Assembly: GCA_015056585.1 (NCBI GenBank)
Contig: SVFZ01000007.1
Coordinates: forward strand, 1 to 56,585
Source of the DNA: Butyrivibrio sp.
GTDB lineage: Bacteria; Bacillota; Clostridia; Lachnospirales; Lachnospiraceae
DNA length: 56,585 nt
Reading direction: 5' to 3'
In this document: piece by piece, positions 43,088 through 51,721 of the stretch
Layout: the number at the start of each line of letters is the position of its first letter
How positions within the stretch are numbered: the first letter of the stretch is position 1
Position numbers and translations under genes: made by a program
The notes under the pieces: model-generated
The model's database searches: none
What the model was told of the DNA's origin: nothing
What the model saw: only the letters and a program-made list of their open reading frames with translations

Positions 43088-44029
43088 ATGGAAAAGAATT
43101 CCAAGATCTACGTGGCAGGCCATAGAGGAATGGTTGGATCTGCCATTGTAAGAGAATTAAAGAAACAGGGTTACAATAACATCATAACCCGCACTCATAA
43201 AGAACTGGATCTCACAAGACAGGATCAGGTAGAAAAGTTCTTTGCCGAGGAAAAGCCTGAATATGTATTCCTTGCAGCTGCAAAGGTTGGCGGTATCATG
43301 GGAAATTCAGAAGCACTTGCGGATTTCATGTATGAGAACATGATCCTTGAAATGAATGTCATCCATTCCGCCTGGCAGAACGGATGCAAAAAAGTAGAGT
43401 TCCTTGGTTCATCATGCATCTATCCCAGAATGGCTCCACAGCCCATGAAAGAAAACTGTCTCTTGACATCAGAACTTGAAAAGACCAACGAAGCATATGC
43501 TCTTGCCAAGATTTCAGGCCTTAAATACTGCGAATATCTCAACAAGCAGTATGGCACAGATTATATTTCCGTAATGCCAACAAATCTCTATGGTCCAAAT
43601 GATAACTACCACCCAACACATTCACATGTGTTACCGGCTCTTATCAGACGATTCCATGAGGCAAAAGAGCAGAATCTCCCTTACGTAACATGTTGGGGTG
43701 ACGGAAGTCCTCTTCGTGAGTTCCTTTATGTTGACGATCTCGCTAATCTCTGCGTTTTCCTCATGAACAATTACAGCGGAGATGAAACTGTAAATGCAGG
43801 AACCGGTAAAGAGCTTACTATAAAAGAGCTCACAGAAAAGGTTGCCGGTATCATCGGCTATAAGGGCGAGATACGCTGGGATCCTTCCAAGCCAAACGGA
43901 ACACCAAGAAAACTCCTTGATGTTTCAAAAGCTAAGGAACTTGGCTGGACATACACAACAGAGCTTGATGACGGAATTAGACTCGCTTACGAGGATTTCT
44001 TAAACAATCCTATGCGTGCCGAGAGATAA
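43088..44029 (+). CDS. fcl: GDP-L-fucose synthase
   Basis: 313 residues. The NADP-binding loop GHRGMVGSA (11-19), FLAAAKVGGI (about 61-70), the catalytic serine in GSSCIYPRMAPQPM (107-120) and YALAK (137-141) are the hallmarks of GDP-4-keto-6-deoxymannose 3,5-epimerase/4-reductase. It turns the Gmd product into GDP-L-fucose. AGGAGG sits eight bases before the ATG. With gmd it makes a complete short route, so fucose is predicted in one of the surface glycans. The fucosyltransferase cannot be picked out with confidence from the glycosyltransferases in the window. Confidence 0.95.
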   Translation: MEKNSKIYVAGHRGMVGSAIVRELKKQGYNNIITRTHKELDLTRQDQVEKFFAEEKPEYVFLAAAKVGGIMGNSEALADFMYENMILEMNVIHSAWQNGCKKVEFLGSSCIYPRMAPQPMKENCLLTSELEKTNEAYALAKISGLKYCEYLNKQYGTDYISVMPTNLYGPNDNYHPTHSHVLPALIRRFHEAKEQNLPYVTCWGDGSPLREFLYVDDLANLCVFLMNNYSGDETVNAGTGKELTIKELTEKVAGIIGYKGEIRWDPSKPNGTPRKLLDVSKAKELGWTYTTELDDGIRLAYEDFLNNPMRAER

Positions 44030-44055
44030 TTCAAATTGCATAACCCGGTAAAAAC

Positions 44056-44073
44056 GTGCGCCGCCGGGCGCAC
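44056..44073 (+). other. Short GC-rich hairpin after fcl
   Basis: GTGCGCC (44056-44062) pairs with GGCGCAC (44067-44073) around a four-base loop. It stands 26 bases after the fcl stop and just before the terminator. It has no U-tract of its own and may be an RNA-end protecting stem. Confidence 0.5.
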
Positions 44074-44078
44074 ATGAA

Positions 44079-44121
44079 AACGCCTGTGGAAATACCTATA
44101 ATTTCCACAGGCGTTATTTTT
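44079..44121. terminator. Rho-independent terminator, likely bidirectional
   Basis: A perfect 15-base-pair stem (44079-44093 with 44101-44115) has a seven-base loop and is followed on the plus strand by ATTTTTC. On the minus strand it is followed by TTCAT only, so it works best for fcl. It lies between the convergent fcl gene and the CAP-domain gene. Confidence 0.88.
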
Positions 44122-44139
44122 CATAAATACATATAAGTT

Positions 44140-44583
44140 TTATCTGAATTCGCAAGCGATAAATGTTTCTCCGTTATCATCCTGATAATAATAAATCCCT
44201 GCACTGCTAAAGGACTTTCTGAGCACGTTGGCACTGTGTCCCGGGCTTAGCATCCAGGCAAGGACTACATTCTCAGGCTTTTGCTGATTGTAGTTCTCCG
44301 CATGTGCCAGATTCTCGCCGTTTGTAAGGCTTGATACGGTGTACCAGGCTTTCCCGTTAGGTCTGATATGAGAAAACTTCTGTGAACATTCCGCTGCCCT
44401 GATACCGGCGACATCAGTCAATCCCTCATCCATTGTAAGAGCATCAAGTCCATAACTGGCCCTGTACTCATTGATGTGGGCAAGTACGTCTCCTGCACTG
44501 GAATCAGAAGCTTTTACAGTAAGCGGGCAACATAGCAAACAAATCAAAAATAATGTTACTAAAGAAACTATCGCCTTCCTCAT
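44140..44583 (-). CDS. Secreted CAP-domain (SCP/YkwD-like) protein
   Basis: 147 residues. A signal peptide (about 1-25, MRKAIVSLVTLFLICLLCCP, cleavage after VKA) is followed directly by the CAP domain: INEYRASYGLDAL, FSHIRPNGKAW with the conserved histidine, GENLA (about 89-93) and AWMLSPGHSANVL. CAP proteins of this YkwD kind are found outside Gram-positive cells; their role in the wall or in spores is not settled. It is the shortest possible version, with no wall-binding or SH3 domain. Shine-Dalgarno AGAGGGGG is eight bases before the ATG. The 167-base AT-rich gap upstream probably contains its promoter, but I could not find a convincing pair of boxes. Confidence 0.9.
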   Translation of the reverse strand: MRKAIVSLVTLFLICLLCCPLTVKASDSSAGDVLAHINEYRASYGLDALTMDEGLTDVAGIRAAECSQKFSHIRPNGKAWYTVSSLTNGENLAHAENYNQQKPENVVLAWMLSPGHSANVLRKSFSSAGIYYYQDDNGETFIACEFR

Positions 44584-44750
44584 AAAGTATCCCCCTCTTT
44601 CTAATTCAACGGTAGCTCGTAACTTTATATTTTGTTTTCACTACCATTATGATACTTTATTTCGGGGCAAAAGTCCTTGAAATGCAGTTTTTATGCGGTT
44701 TTTTAAGATTTATTTAAGTTTGTTTATTATTTGTTTATATTTCTTTATCA
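44584..44750. other. AT-rich intergenic stretch
   Basis: These 167 bases contain long T-rich runs and no reading frame of interest. On the minus strand there is a possible CATAAT box near 44648 without a matching -35. The stretch separates the LIC_10190-like gene from the CAP-domain gene. No repeat or hairpin of note was seen in it. Confidence 0.4.
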
Positions 44751-46556
44751 TCAATTTATTGACTTTAAACCATCAGTAAATTTTTTTCCCAGTAACTCTA
44801 TCTTTTCTGATACATTATTTGTAGCAGCCGGGAAAGGATAGTATCCGACTCTGTCTCCGTCCTTAGGGTAATAAACAGTCATATCCCCAAGGGTAAAACT
44901 GTCTACTGCATATTCGCCATAATCCTGCTGATCTGCAAGATATACCGGATTAAATCTTTGGATATCCTCACGAATAATATTTATCCCTTTATATATCACC
45001 CAGACAATCAAAAGTGTCACAAAGCACCTGAAAATAAATACCACAACATTCTTATTGTTGCAGTATTTGTATAGCGCTGCAATGATCAGTCTTCCAAAAA
45101 CAATACTGAATGCAAGGTATACATAAACTACTCCGTATCTGATAAGTGGTGCGCTAAATAGCCAGAATACCAGGCAGAGTATGATTGTACCCTCAAGGGT
45201 AATAAAATCCATCATTCTGACAATGCTATGAGAACTTATATTAAATACTTTGCTCTTGTTAAATCTGCTCTTTGCGCCGGTTTTATGATTTACTGCGACT
45301 ATAATAAAATATATAACGCAAAAAATGTACAAAACCACAGCTATCACATCAAGGACAATCATAATCTTATTGACTGTGCCAAGATTATTAAACCAGTTTC
45401 CAATCCATTCGTTAAACTTTAAGTCCCCATATTTTACAACATCATTATAGCCTCTACCGAAGGTCTTTATCTCTTTTGCATCAAACTCAGCTATGCCCTT
45501 TGGAATTTTCCAGGGAGAATTGAAGAAATCCAAAAATGTTACGGGATATATCAGCCATCCTGATATAATTATGTTTCTTACAAAAAATGGTATGGAAATA
45601 ATAAGCGCAATCAGAACAGAAACCCAAAATGCCTTTATTTTTTCCCGTGTGCGCTCATGTAAAAGCCTGTAAATTGGAATAACAGATAAAAGCAGCATTG
45701 GCGCAGCTGAAAGCTTTATAGTAACTGCATATACACCTGTAAGTGAGAGCAAAATATAAGGCACATAAGAATGCTCATGCCTTACATTCATATCCAGCCA
45801 ATGGATGATGATATAAAATACTATGGTAGAGAGGAAATAATCAGAAGCCGGCGCTACCATCTCGTCAAATATGGAAAAGAGATAGTAAAGAGCCATGATC
45901 CTTGCAAAATCAGATAGGATGATATGTCCCCTTCTGATGATGTTCTTAAGATCCAGGCATTGCCATGCCAACAGAAGGGCAAAAAATCCACTCATCACAT
46001 GATAGGACTTACCTGTAATGAAACTCATGCTATAAAGAGCTGAAAGAGGAAATGATGCGCTATTATACGCAAATCTGACATGAAGATTGCCAAGCCCTTT
46101 TACAATTCCATAATCCTCAATCCAGTGAATTGCCTGAGCATGGTAGAGATCAGAATCATAATGCATAATGCCATGTGCAGTTCCATAGGCAAATATAATC
46201 AGGATAAGAATGTAGTACAGAGCATTCCTTCCGGAAGAAAGCTTTCTGAGCATGCTCTGCATATCGCTTAGTAAATTCTGTCTGTAATAAACTGCTATTA
46301 CAATACAAATAAGTACAAGAAGCAGGTTCGCTATAAACCCAACTCCGCCTGCGAGACTAAACAGCTGTGCATACACTGTGTTTGCAACCACTCCTGCCAC
46401 GATATAGCTCTCATGATAATGCATCACATATGTTTTGCTGTTTTTTCCCTTTTTCATCTTCATGCAATCAAGGGATGTAATAATGTTTAAAACAGCATAG
46501 CCTATAAGATAAGTTGTAAATAATACATATGTCCATATAAGCAAAACTACCAGCAT
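44751..46556 (-). CDS. LIC_10190-like polytopic membrane protein, GT-C-like
   Basis: 601 residues with about 13 helices. After the fourth helix it has HGIMHYDSDLYHAQAIHWIE (about 128-147) then DYGIVKGLGNLHVRFAYNS (about 148-166), the hallmark of the LIC_10190 family of membrane proteins found next to glycan genes and resembling GT-C enzymes. The C-terminus (about 560-601) is a short outside tail with YYPKDGDRVGYYPFPA. It is the only polysaccharide-type gene in the housekeeping region E and follows the YuiD-like gene by 19 bases. A transferase acting on an outer-surface polymer is likely, but the function is not known. Confidence 0.7.
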   Translation of the reverse strand: MLVVLLIWTYVLFTTYLIGYAVLNIITSLDCMKMKKGKNSKTYVMHYHESYIVAGVVANTVYAQLFSLAGGVGFIANLLLVLICIVIAVYYRQNLLSDMQSMLRKLSSGRNALYYILILIIFAYGTAHGIMHYDSDLYHAQAIHWIEDYGIVKGLGNLHVRFAYNSASFPLSALYSMSFITGKSYHVMSGFFALLLAWQCLDLKNIIRRGHIILSDFARIMALYYLFSIFDEMVAPASDYFLSTIVFYIIIHWLDMNVRHEHSYVPYILLSLTGVYAVTIKLSAAPMLLLSVIPIYRLLHERTREKIKAFWVSVLIALIISIPFFVRNIIISGWLIYPVTFLDFFNSPWKIPKGIAEFDAKEIKTFGRGYNDVVKYGDLKFNEWIGNWFNNLGTVNKIMIVLDVIAVVLYIFCVIYFIIVAVNHKTGAKSRFNKSKVFNISSHSIVRMMDFITLEGTIILCLVFWLFSAPLIRYGVVYVYLAFSIVFGRLIIAALYKYCNNKNVVVFIFRCFVTLLIVWVIYKGINIIREDIQRFNPVYLADQQDYGEYAVDSFTLGDMTVYYPKDGDRVGYYPFPAATNNVSEKIELLGKKFTDGLKSIN

Positions 46557-46575
46557 CTACGATTAAAGCCCCCAG

Positions 46576-47034
46576 TCACATTATATTACATACAACAAGA
46601 CCAACTATGATTCCCAAAATAGCACCAAAAAGCACCTGAAGCGGAGTATGTCCCACAAATTCCTTAAGTTTCTCCTCAACGTTAAAATCTCCGTTGAGTT
46701 CCTGAAACCAGTCCATCATATTATTAATGACTTTTGCCTGATTGCCCGTTTCCCTTCTGACACCCATTGCATCATGCATTGTAATAAGGGCAAGTACACC
46801 GGCTATAGCAGTTTCAAAACTCGCTGCCCCATAGTAATAACAGGTTGATGTTACAAGAGCCATTACAGTCGCTGAATGGGAACTGGGCATTCCACCATCC
46901 CCCAAAAGTCTCTCCGGGTTAAATTCCTTGTTAACCCCCACATAAATTATTGTCTTTAAAATCTGTGCAGTAAGCCAGCCAAAAAAGGCTGCCACTAATA
47001 TCCTATTACTTAATAAATCTGTTAAAAACTGCAT
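46576..47034 (-). CDS. Divergent PAP2-family membrane protein (YuiD-like, DUF212)
   Basis: 152 residues with five helices. The family signature GDGGMPSSHSATVMALVTS (about 45-63) and the later DAMGVRRETGNQAKVINNM (about 88-106) are found in YuiD-type proteins, distant relatives of PAP2 phosphatases; the SSHS serine-histidine pattern is retained, and the VRRETGNQA stretch fits the arginine-containing motif. It may act on lipid phosphates, possibly undecaprenyl pyrophosphate, but no biochemistry is settled for this family. GAGG lies five bases before the ATG and only seven bases separate it from rmlD. Confidence 0.88.
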   Translation of the reverse strand: MQFLTDLLSNRILVAAFFGWLTAQILKTIIYVGVNKEFNPERLLGDGGMPSSHSATVMALVTSTCYYYGAASFETAIAGVLALITMHDAMGVRRETGNQAKVINNMMDWFQELNGDFNVEEKLKEFVGHTPLQVLFGAILGIIVGLVVCNIM

Positions 47035-47041
47035 AAAATCC

Positions 47042-47917
47042 TCACAAAAGTTCTTTCAAATATTCATCTATCGCATCATGCCAATCTGCAAACATGTAAT
47101 CAGATGTCAGCTTCAGCATATAGTTCTCAAGAATACTGTAAGCCGGTCTTGGAGCAGCCTGTGGGTTCATTGCAGTATATTCTTTTGTTGTAACATGATT
47201 TACTTTTGTATTTTTCCCTGCGATCCTGAAGATTTCTTCGGTAAAATCAGCCCAGTTTGTAGATCCTTCACAGGTTCCGTGGAAAATACCGTAATTGTCA
47301 GTCGGGAAAAGATAAGCAATTGCCTTGGCAAGCTCCTTTGCACTTGTTGGAGTTCCCAACTGATCCTTTACCACACTTACTTCATCAAGTTTTTCCGAAA
47401 GCCCCAGCATGGTCTTAACAAAATTTTTACCATCGCCATAAAGCCAGGCAGTCCTGATAATGAAGTATTTATCAGCAAATGCCTTTACCATTTCTTCTCC
47501 GGCTAGTTTTGTTTTACCGTATACGCTCGTCGGTCCTGTCTTGTCGAATTCGATATAGGGTCTGTCGCCGTCCCCACCAAAAACATAGTCTGTAGAAACA
47601 TGTACCAATTTTGCTCCCGTATCATTTGCTGCAATAGCAAGGTTTCTGGGGCCAATGGCATTGATCCTGTAGGAAAGATCCACATCCGACTCCTGTTTAT
47701 CAACAGCCGTATATGCAGCGCAGTTGATAATTGCTGAAGGTCTTACCTCTCTTACAAGCTTTAGCACCGAATCCACATTAGTAATATCGAGAGGTACTAT
47801 ATTTTCTCCCTCAAAGACATCAGTGTTGACTATTTCATACCTGTCAGATCCTGCCAGCTGACGGTTTATTGCTCTTCCAAGCTGTCCATTGCATCCTGTA
47901 ACGATTATTTTCTCCAT
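47042..47917 (-). CDS. rfbD: dTDP-4-dehydrorhamnose reductase
   Basis: 291 residues. TGCNGQLGR (7-15), INCAAYTAVDKQESD (about 64-78), STDYVFGG (108-115) and the catalytic YGKTK (133-137) define RmlD. It reduces dTDP-4-keto-rhamnose, the last step of dTDP-L-rhamnose synthesis. RmlA, RmlB and RmlC are not in this window, so the gene is detached from its pathway partners. The start has AAAGG eight bases upstream. A terminator-like hairpin lies between the lipoprotein gene upstream and this gene, so transcription here depends on read-through or on its own promoter, which I did not find. It serves rhamnose-containing wall glycans. Confidence 0.92.
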   Translation of the reverse strand: MEKIIVTGCNGQLGRAINRQLAGSDRYEIVNTDVFEGENIVPLDITNVDSVLKLVREVRPSAIINCAAYTAVDKQESDVDLSYRINAIGPRNLAIAANDTGAKLVHVSTDYVFGGDGDRPYIEFDKTGPTSVYGKTKLAGEEMVKAFADKYFIIRTAWLYGDGKNFVKTMLGLSEKLDEVSVVKDQLGTPTSAKELAKAIAYLFPTDNYGIFHGTCEGSTNWADFTEEIFRIAGKNTKVNHVTTKEYTAMNPQAAPRPAYSILENYMLKLTSDYMFADWHDAIDEYLKELL

Positions 47918-47949
47918 TTAGCATGCCTTTCTTTAACATTTCTGTAATT

Positions 47950-47980
47950 AAGCATAAAACGGACGGCATCTCTGCCGTCC
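47950..47980 (-). terminator. Rho-independent terminator after the YerB-like gene
   Basis: On the minus strand GGACGGCA pairs with TGCCGTCC (47973-47980 and 47961-47968) around the loop GAGA, followed by GTTTTATGC. It lies 28 bases after the stop of the lipoprotein gene and ends it, and therefore reduces transcription of rmlD. Confidence 0.8.
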
Positions 47981-48007
47981 AATATATAGGCAAAACTCAA
48001 AACTGTC

Positions 48008-49213
48008 TTAGTCTTCGTAAGTTACGCCGTTAACCTTAAATGTTGAGAATGACTTTCCCTTCTCCTGGATAACAAAGATCATTGTCTTTCCGGTATTAAA
48101 GGTTATCTCCTGTCCATTATCATCGAAATATTTTGTAGGAGAATAATCTGATGTCTTTTCCCAGGTGATGTGAATCATCTTACCTTTTGTGAGGAAATAT
48201 CCATCATGGGTCTTGTCATGCATCTGATATGCAAGATACCCGTTGCTGTCACGAACTTCGTGATAAGTTCTCTGTATGATCACATTTGAAAATGCCAGTT
48301 GTTCTCCTGTTACAGCATCCTTCTGGGCTGCTCCGTAGAGGCTCTTGAGGTAAACCTCTTTCTCAGGATCATAGGTAAGAGCAGACTTGGTTACAGGAAA
48401 GCACCCTGCCATGTCAATATCAGTAGCTTCTACAGCATCTGAATAAGATTCAAGAGTGTTGGGATTTGTATATCCTGTAAATGTAAAGTGTGAACCGCTT
48501 TCAAAATACTGATCTCTGTGAGTCATTGAATATCCGGCTTTTTCCATAGCTGCCTTAACATGTGCACCATCTGTAAATGCTGTGTGCTCTGAAGTACTTC
48601 CCTCAGGAACTCTGAAAAATGCGCCATAGTCAGAACCCATAGCCTTGCCGCCAACACCGTTAAGGTTCTCCACGTCGTCAACACCGTTTGGTCTGTTTTT
48701 ACCGGTTAAGACGCCACTGACATAAAGCTCAGGTCCGCCAAAGTGAATGATTACCGGGTCATATTCAAGAGCTGCATATATAAAATAATCACGGATACTT
48801 CTGATGTTACCGATTCTGTCGAGGTTCTCCCAATCTTCAAGGATACCCATCTGTCTGCTCATGCTGCCTTCTTCCATGATCTCATAAAAGACTGCCACAT
48901 TACTGAGTCCGTATTGAGGCTGAGCCTCTTTGTTTATTGGGTACATTACCGCAAGGGGCCTCTTCTCATTGATACTTGCATCAACCCACTCGTTGGTAAA
49001 ATAGCTTCTGACCATTCCTTCTTCAGGGGGATCATCCTCTGATGCCTGCTCCTGCTCGGCCGGAGTCTCCTCTGCAACCTCTTCTGCAGCAGGCTGTATG
49101 TCTTCAAGCTTTTCAATACTGATCCCAACAACCGCGTCATCGTCTGAACTTCCACAGCCAATGAGCATTGCGGCTGTAAGTCCCGCCAAAATAAACGCTT
49201 TAACTCTTTTCAT
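48008..49213 (-). CDS. YerB-like lipoprotein (DUF3048)
   Basis: 401 residues. A lipoprotein signal peptide (MKRVKAFILAGLTAAMLIGC, lipobox LIGC with Cys 20) is followed by a low-complexity acidic linker (about 38-66, many Glu, Ala and Pro) and then the DUF3048 domain (about 75-400), with VAVFYEIMEEGSMSRQMGI, IGNIRSIRDYFIYAA and QYFESGSHFTFTGYTNP. The C-terminal half holds MHDKTHDGYFLTKGKMIHI. YerB-type proteins are anchored outside; their role is unknown. The strong GGAGG is eight bases before the ATG. It follows HPr by 25 bases and ends in a terminator. Confidence 0.9.
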   Translation of the reverse strand: MKRVKAFILAGLTAAMLIGCGSSDDDAVVGISIEKLEDIQPAAEEVAEETPAEQEQASEDDPPEEGMVRSYFTNEWVDASINEKRPLAVMYPINKEAQPQYGLSNVAVFYEIMEEGSMSRQMGILEDWENLDRIGNIRSIRDYFIYAALEYDPVIIHFGGPELYVSGVLTGKNRPNGVDDVENLNGVGGKAMGSDYGAFFRVPEGSTSEHTAFTDGAHVKAAMEKAGYSMTHRDQYFESGSHFTFTGYTNPNTLESYSDAVEATDIDMAGCFPVTKSALTYDPEKEVYLKSLYGAAQKDAVTGEQLAFSNVIIQRTYHEVRDSNGYLAYQMHDKTHDGYFLTKGKMIHITWEKTSDYSPTKYFDDNGQEITFNTGKTMIFVIQEKGKSFSTFKVNGVTYED

Positions 49214-49238
49214 TCAAAATTCCTCCAAAACAAAAATA

Positions 49239-49502
49239 TTACTCCCCAAGCCCGTTTTCAATGGCACTTACCAGAGCTTCCATAGCCTCTTCCTCATCCG
49301 GGCCTTCACACTTAAACTCCAACTCATCACCGCATTTAATGCACGCTCCCAAGACACTTAAAACGCTTTTTGCATTTGCGGTATTTTCTCCATAGCTGAA
49401 GGTAATATGCGACTTAAAATTCATTGCTACCTTACACAGATTGCCCGCAGGTCTTAGATGCAATCCGGTAGGATTGGATATCACTACCTTTTGGCTTACC
49501 AT
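49239..49502 (-). CDS. ptsH: HPr phosphocarrier protein
   Basis: 87 residues. The catalytic histidine is at position 15 in GLHLRPAG, and serine 46 follows lysine 45 in AKSVLSVLGAC, so both phosphorylation sites of Firmicute HPr are in the standard places. It carries phosphate from enzyme I to sugar PTS proteins and, as Ser46-P, takes part in carbon catabolite control. The regulatory region around 46-54 (VLSVLGACI) departs from the usual IMGVMSLGI. GGAGG is upstream of the ATG. It lies directly downstream of cdaA and cdaR with no enzyme I gene nearby, which is an unusual address for HPr. Confidence 0.92.
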   Translation of the reverse strand: MVSQKVVISNPTGLHLRPAGNLCKVAMNFKSHITFSYGENTANAKSVLSVLGACIKCGDELEFKCEGPDEEEAMEALVSAIENGLGE

Positions 49503-49527
49503 TAAAGCATAACCTCCTCGATCAGCT

Positions 49528-49545
49528 TAGCCGTTTTACCGGCTA
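49528..49545 (-). other. Small hairpin between cdaR and ptsH
   Basis: TAGCCG (49528-49533) and CGGCTA (49540-49545) pair around a six-base loop, without a U-tract. It lies in the 55-base gap before the HPr Shine-Dalgarno site. It may modulate read-through or mRNA stability; a terminator is unlikely. Confidence 0.4.
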
Positions 49546-49557
49546 TTCTGCTTCTTT

Positions 49558-50844
49558 TTATCCTTGTTTTTCCTGCACATTTACATATACACTGACTGTG
49601 CCTTTTACGGTAACTCCATCAGGAAGATCCCATTTTACTTCTGCGCTGTAGGTACCTTCCTTCAGTTCACTGATACCGTTCTTCTCCATCATGGCAGATA
49701 TATCTACCGTTCCCTTAAGAGAAGACTGATTGACAGCTGTAACATTTGCATACAGTCCCTGCAAAGTCAGGGATACTGTCTCATACTCACTGTCGTCAAT
49801 ACTGATTTCAAATCCATCCACAGGATTAGTTATTCCTATATTCCTGATATTAACATCATAAGTTTCTTCAACTATCGGTCCGATATAAATAACCACCGAA
49901 GCCGTTCCGTTAAAGTCCTTATCTCCCAGGCTGACTCCGCTTGGCAAATATCCGGCAAGTTCTATGGTGGCATTTACATTTGCAGACTGCCCGGTCACAT
50001 CCAGTGCCGGATCGTTTACTGTTATCTCGGAAATGGATGATATCACGCTGCTTCTGCCGGCAATCAGCACCTCACTGGGATTTGATTCAACCTGTCCGGT
50101 CAAAGCGTACCCTGCTGCCGGTTCTCCGGATATAACATAATTTACAGGAACATACTTGGTTTCAAGTATCTGAACATTTACCCGTACTGTTTTTATGTTC
50201 ATCGATGCGCCGGATGCTGTAGGATCCAGCACATTTCCATCCGCATCATAGAGAAGAATATCAGCATCGGTTCCGATATTTGAAGTAAATCCCGTAACAT
50301 CTACATCTACCGATGCTTTGGCTATCCTGTTGATAAATGATTCAGGACCGCTGACTCTGACCATGTTCTGCTCTGTAGTTACTTCGCCTATGACATAGCC
50401 ATCCGACAGACTGCCTGAAGTCGTTGCAGAAAGAGCAAGTCCTTTGCTGGCTTTTCTTTCAACATTTAGTTTAACCACGTCCGTGCTCAGAGTTATATTC
50501 TCAATCTTGTCCTTGTACTTGTTGGTAACAACATTTATGCTTACCGTGTTAAGACTTGATAATTCCTGAATATCAGCAGTGGCAACTATATTGCTCTGAC
50601 TAAGTGAATCTATAACTGTTCTCGGTGCATATACCGTAACAACCTCAATGGTGTCACTTCCGTCAAGAACCGTGTACACCTGTCCCTTCTCTGTGATAAG
50701 ATTACCGTTCTTGATGGTAACGGGAACATTGGTGTATCTTACGGAAGTAATCGGATCATTGATATTTGTAACAAGAAACCAGACAATTATCGCAAATAAC
50801 AGCGATGCTATTTTCAACCCCCAGTTAGCTAAAAGTCTTTTCAT
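49558..50844 (-). CDS. cdaR: CdaR, YbbR-domain regulator of diadenylate cyclase
   Basis: 428 residues. One N-terminal helix (about 7-26) is followed by four YbbR-like repeats that cover the rest of the protein; the repeat phrase LSATTSGSLSDGYVIGEVTT recurs in altered form as YVISGEPAAGYALTGQVES, and the last part starts YDVNIRNIGITNPVDGFEIS. CdaR sits outside the cell and controls CdaA. The gene overlaps cdaA by four bases (ATGA). In Bacillus the third gene is glmM; here the next gene is ptsH. No enzymatic motif is present. Confidence 0.93.
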   Translation of the reverse strand: MKRLLANWGLKIASLLFAIIVWFLVTNINDPITSVRYTNVPVTIKNGNLITEKGQVYTVLDGSDTIEVVTVYAPRTVIDSLSQSNIVATADIQELSSLNTVSINVVTNKYKDKIENITLSTDVVKLNVERKASKGLALSATTSGSLSDGYVIGEVTTEQNMVRVSGPESFINRIAKASVDVDVTGFTSNIGTDADILLYDADGNVLDPTASGASMNIKTVRVNVQILETKYVPVNYVISGEPAAGYALTGQVESNPSEVLIAGRSSVISSISEITVNDPALDVTGQSANVNATIELAGYLPSGVSLGDKDFNGTASVVIYIGPIVEETYDVNIRNIGITNPVDGFEISIDDSEYETVSLTLQGLYANVTAVNQSSLKGTVDISAMMEKNGISELKEGTYSAEVKWDLPDGVTVKGTVSVYVNVQEKQG

Positions 50845-51707
50845 TTCTTAGCCCTGGCCTTTCTGGCAAAATGTTTGACCGGAACCTCAGTCTTGTGCTT
50901 GTTCTGGATAAATCTAAGCCTCTCTCTGAGTCTGTCACTATCCACAGCCCTTTCCAATTCGCCTTCATACGCAACACTTATCTTTCCTGTTTCCTCTGAC
51001 ACGATGATGGTAAGAGAATCCGTTGCCTCTGAAACACCTATTCCTGCGCGGTGTCTGGTTCCCAGCTCTTTTCCGATTCCCATATTATCTGAGAGCGGCA
51101 GGTAACATGTTGCAGAAGTTATTCTGTTTCCGCGGATAATGACCGCCCCATCGTGCAGTGGTGTGTTATGTTCAAAAATATTGATGAGCAGCTGACTTGT
51201 TACTATGCCGTCAACATCAATACCTGTACGCTCATACTCTGTCAAAGGATGACTCTGCTCTATAACGATAAGAGCTCCGGTTCTGACCTTTCCCATCTCA
51301 ACGCAGGCTCTTGTGATCTCATTAAGTGTTTTGTCTGAAAATCTCTCTTCTGTCCTGCTGTCTCCTATAGCAAATAAATTGGCAAAAAAGTTTTTTCTGC
51401 CCAACTCCTCGAGAGCTTTTCTAAGTTCCGGCTGAAGTATAACAACCATGGCAGTAATCGCAATCCCAACTACTTTCTCAACTATCCAGAGAATAGTTGT
51501 CATGTTAAAAATAGCTGCAATAAGTATAAACACAACAATAACTATGATCCCCTTTAAAAGAGACCATAGTCTTGTATCCTTCGCCCAAACCAGAATATGA
51601 TACACAAGGAAAGCTATTATCGCAATTTCCAGGATATCAAAAAACCTGATGGTTGGCATATGCAGGGTTGTTCTATTAAAATCAAAAAGAAAATCTATGT
51701 TCTGCAT
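50841..51707 (-). CDS. cdaA: Diadenylate cyclase
   Basis: 288 residues. Three N-terminal helices (about 22-100) lead into the DisA_N domain with NTPLHDGAVIIRGNRI (about 182-197), where DGA is the catalytic motif, and GTRHRAGIGVSEATDSLTII (about 219-238), where RHR binds the second ATP. It makes c-di-AMP from two ATP at the membrane. This is the CdaA type, with membrane helices and no DNA-binding domain. AAGG is seven bases before the ATG. It is co-transcribed with cdaR and, by distance, with the membrane-protein gene upstream at 51722-52666. Confidence 0.95.
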   Translation of the reverse strand: MQNIDFLFDFNRTTLHMPTIRFFDILEIAIIAFLVYHILVWAKDTRLWSLLKGIIVIVVFILIAAIFNMTTILWIVEKVVGIAITAMVVILQPELRKALEELGRKNFFANLFAIGDSRTEERFSDKTLNEITRACVEMGKVRTGALIVIEQSHPLTEYERTGIDVDGIVTSQLLINIFEHNTPLHDGAVIIRGNRITSATCYLPLSDNMGIGKELGTRHRAGIGVSEATDSLTIIVSEETGKISVAYEGELERAVDSDRLRERLRFIQNKHKTEVPVKHFARKARAKK

Positions 51708-51721
51708 ATTAGTACCTTATT

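Noticed and set aside
49564..50040. A 158-codon plus-strand frame within cdaR
   Set aside because: It is the shadow of cdaR; cdaR has clear YbbR repeats and co-translation with cdaA.
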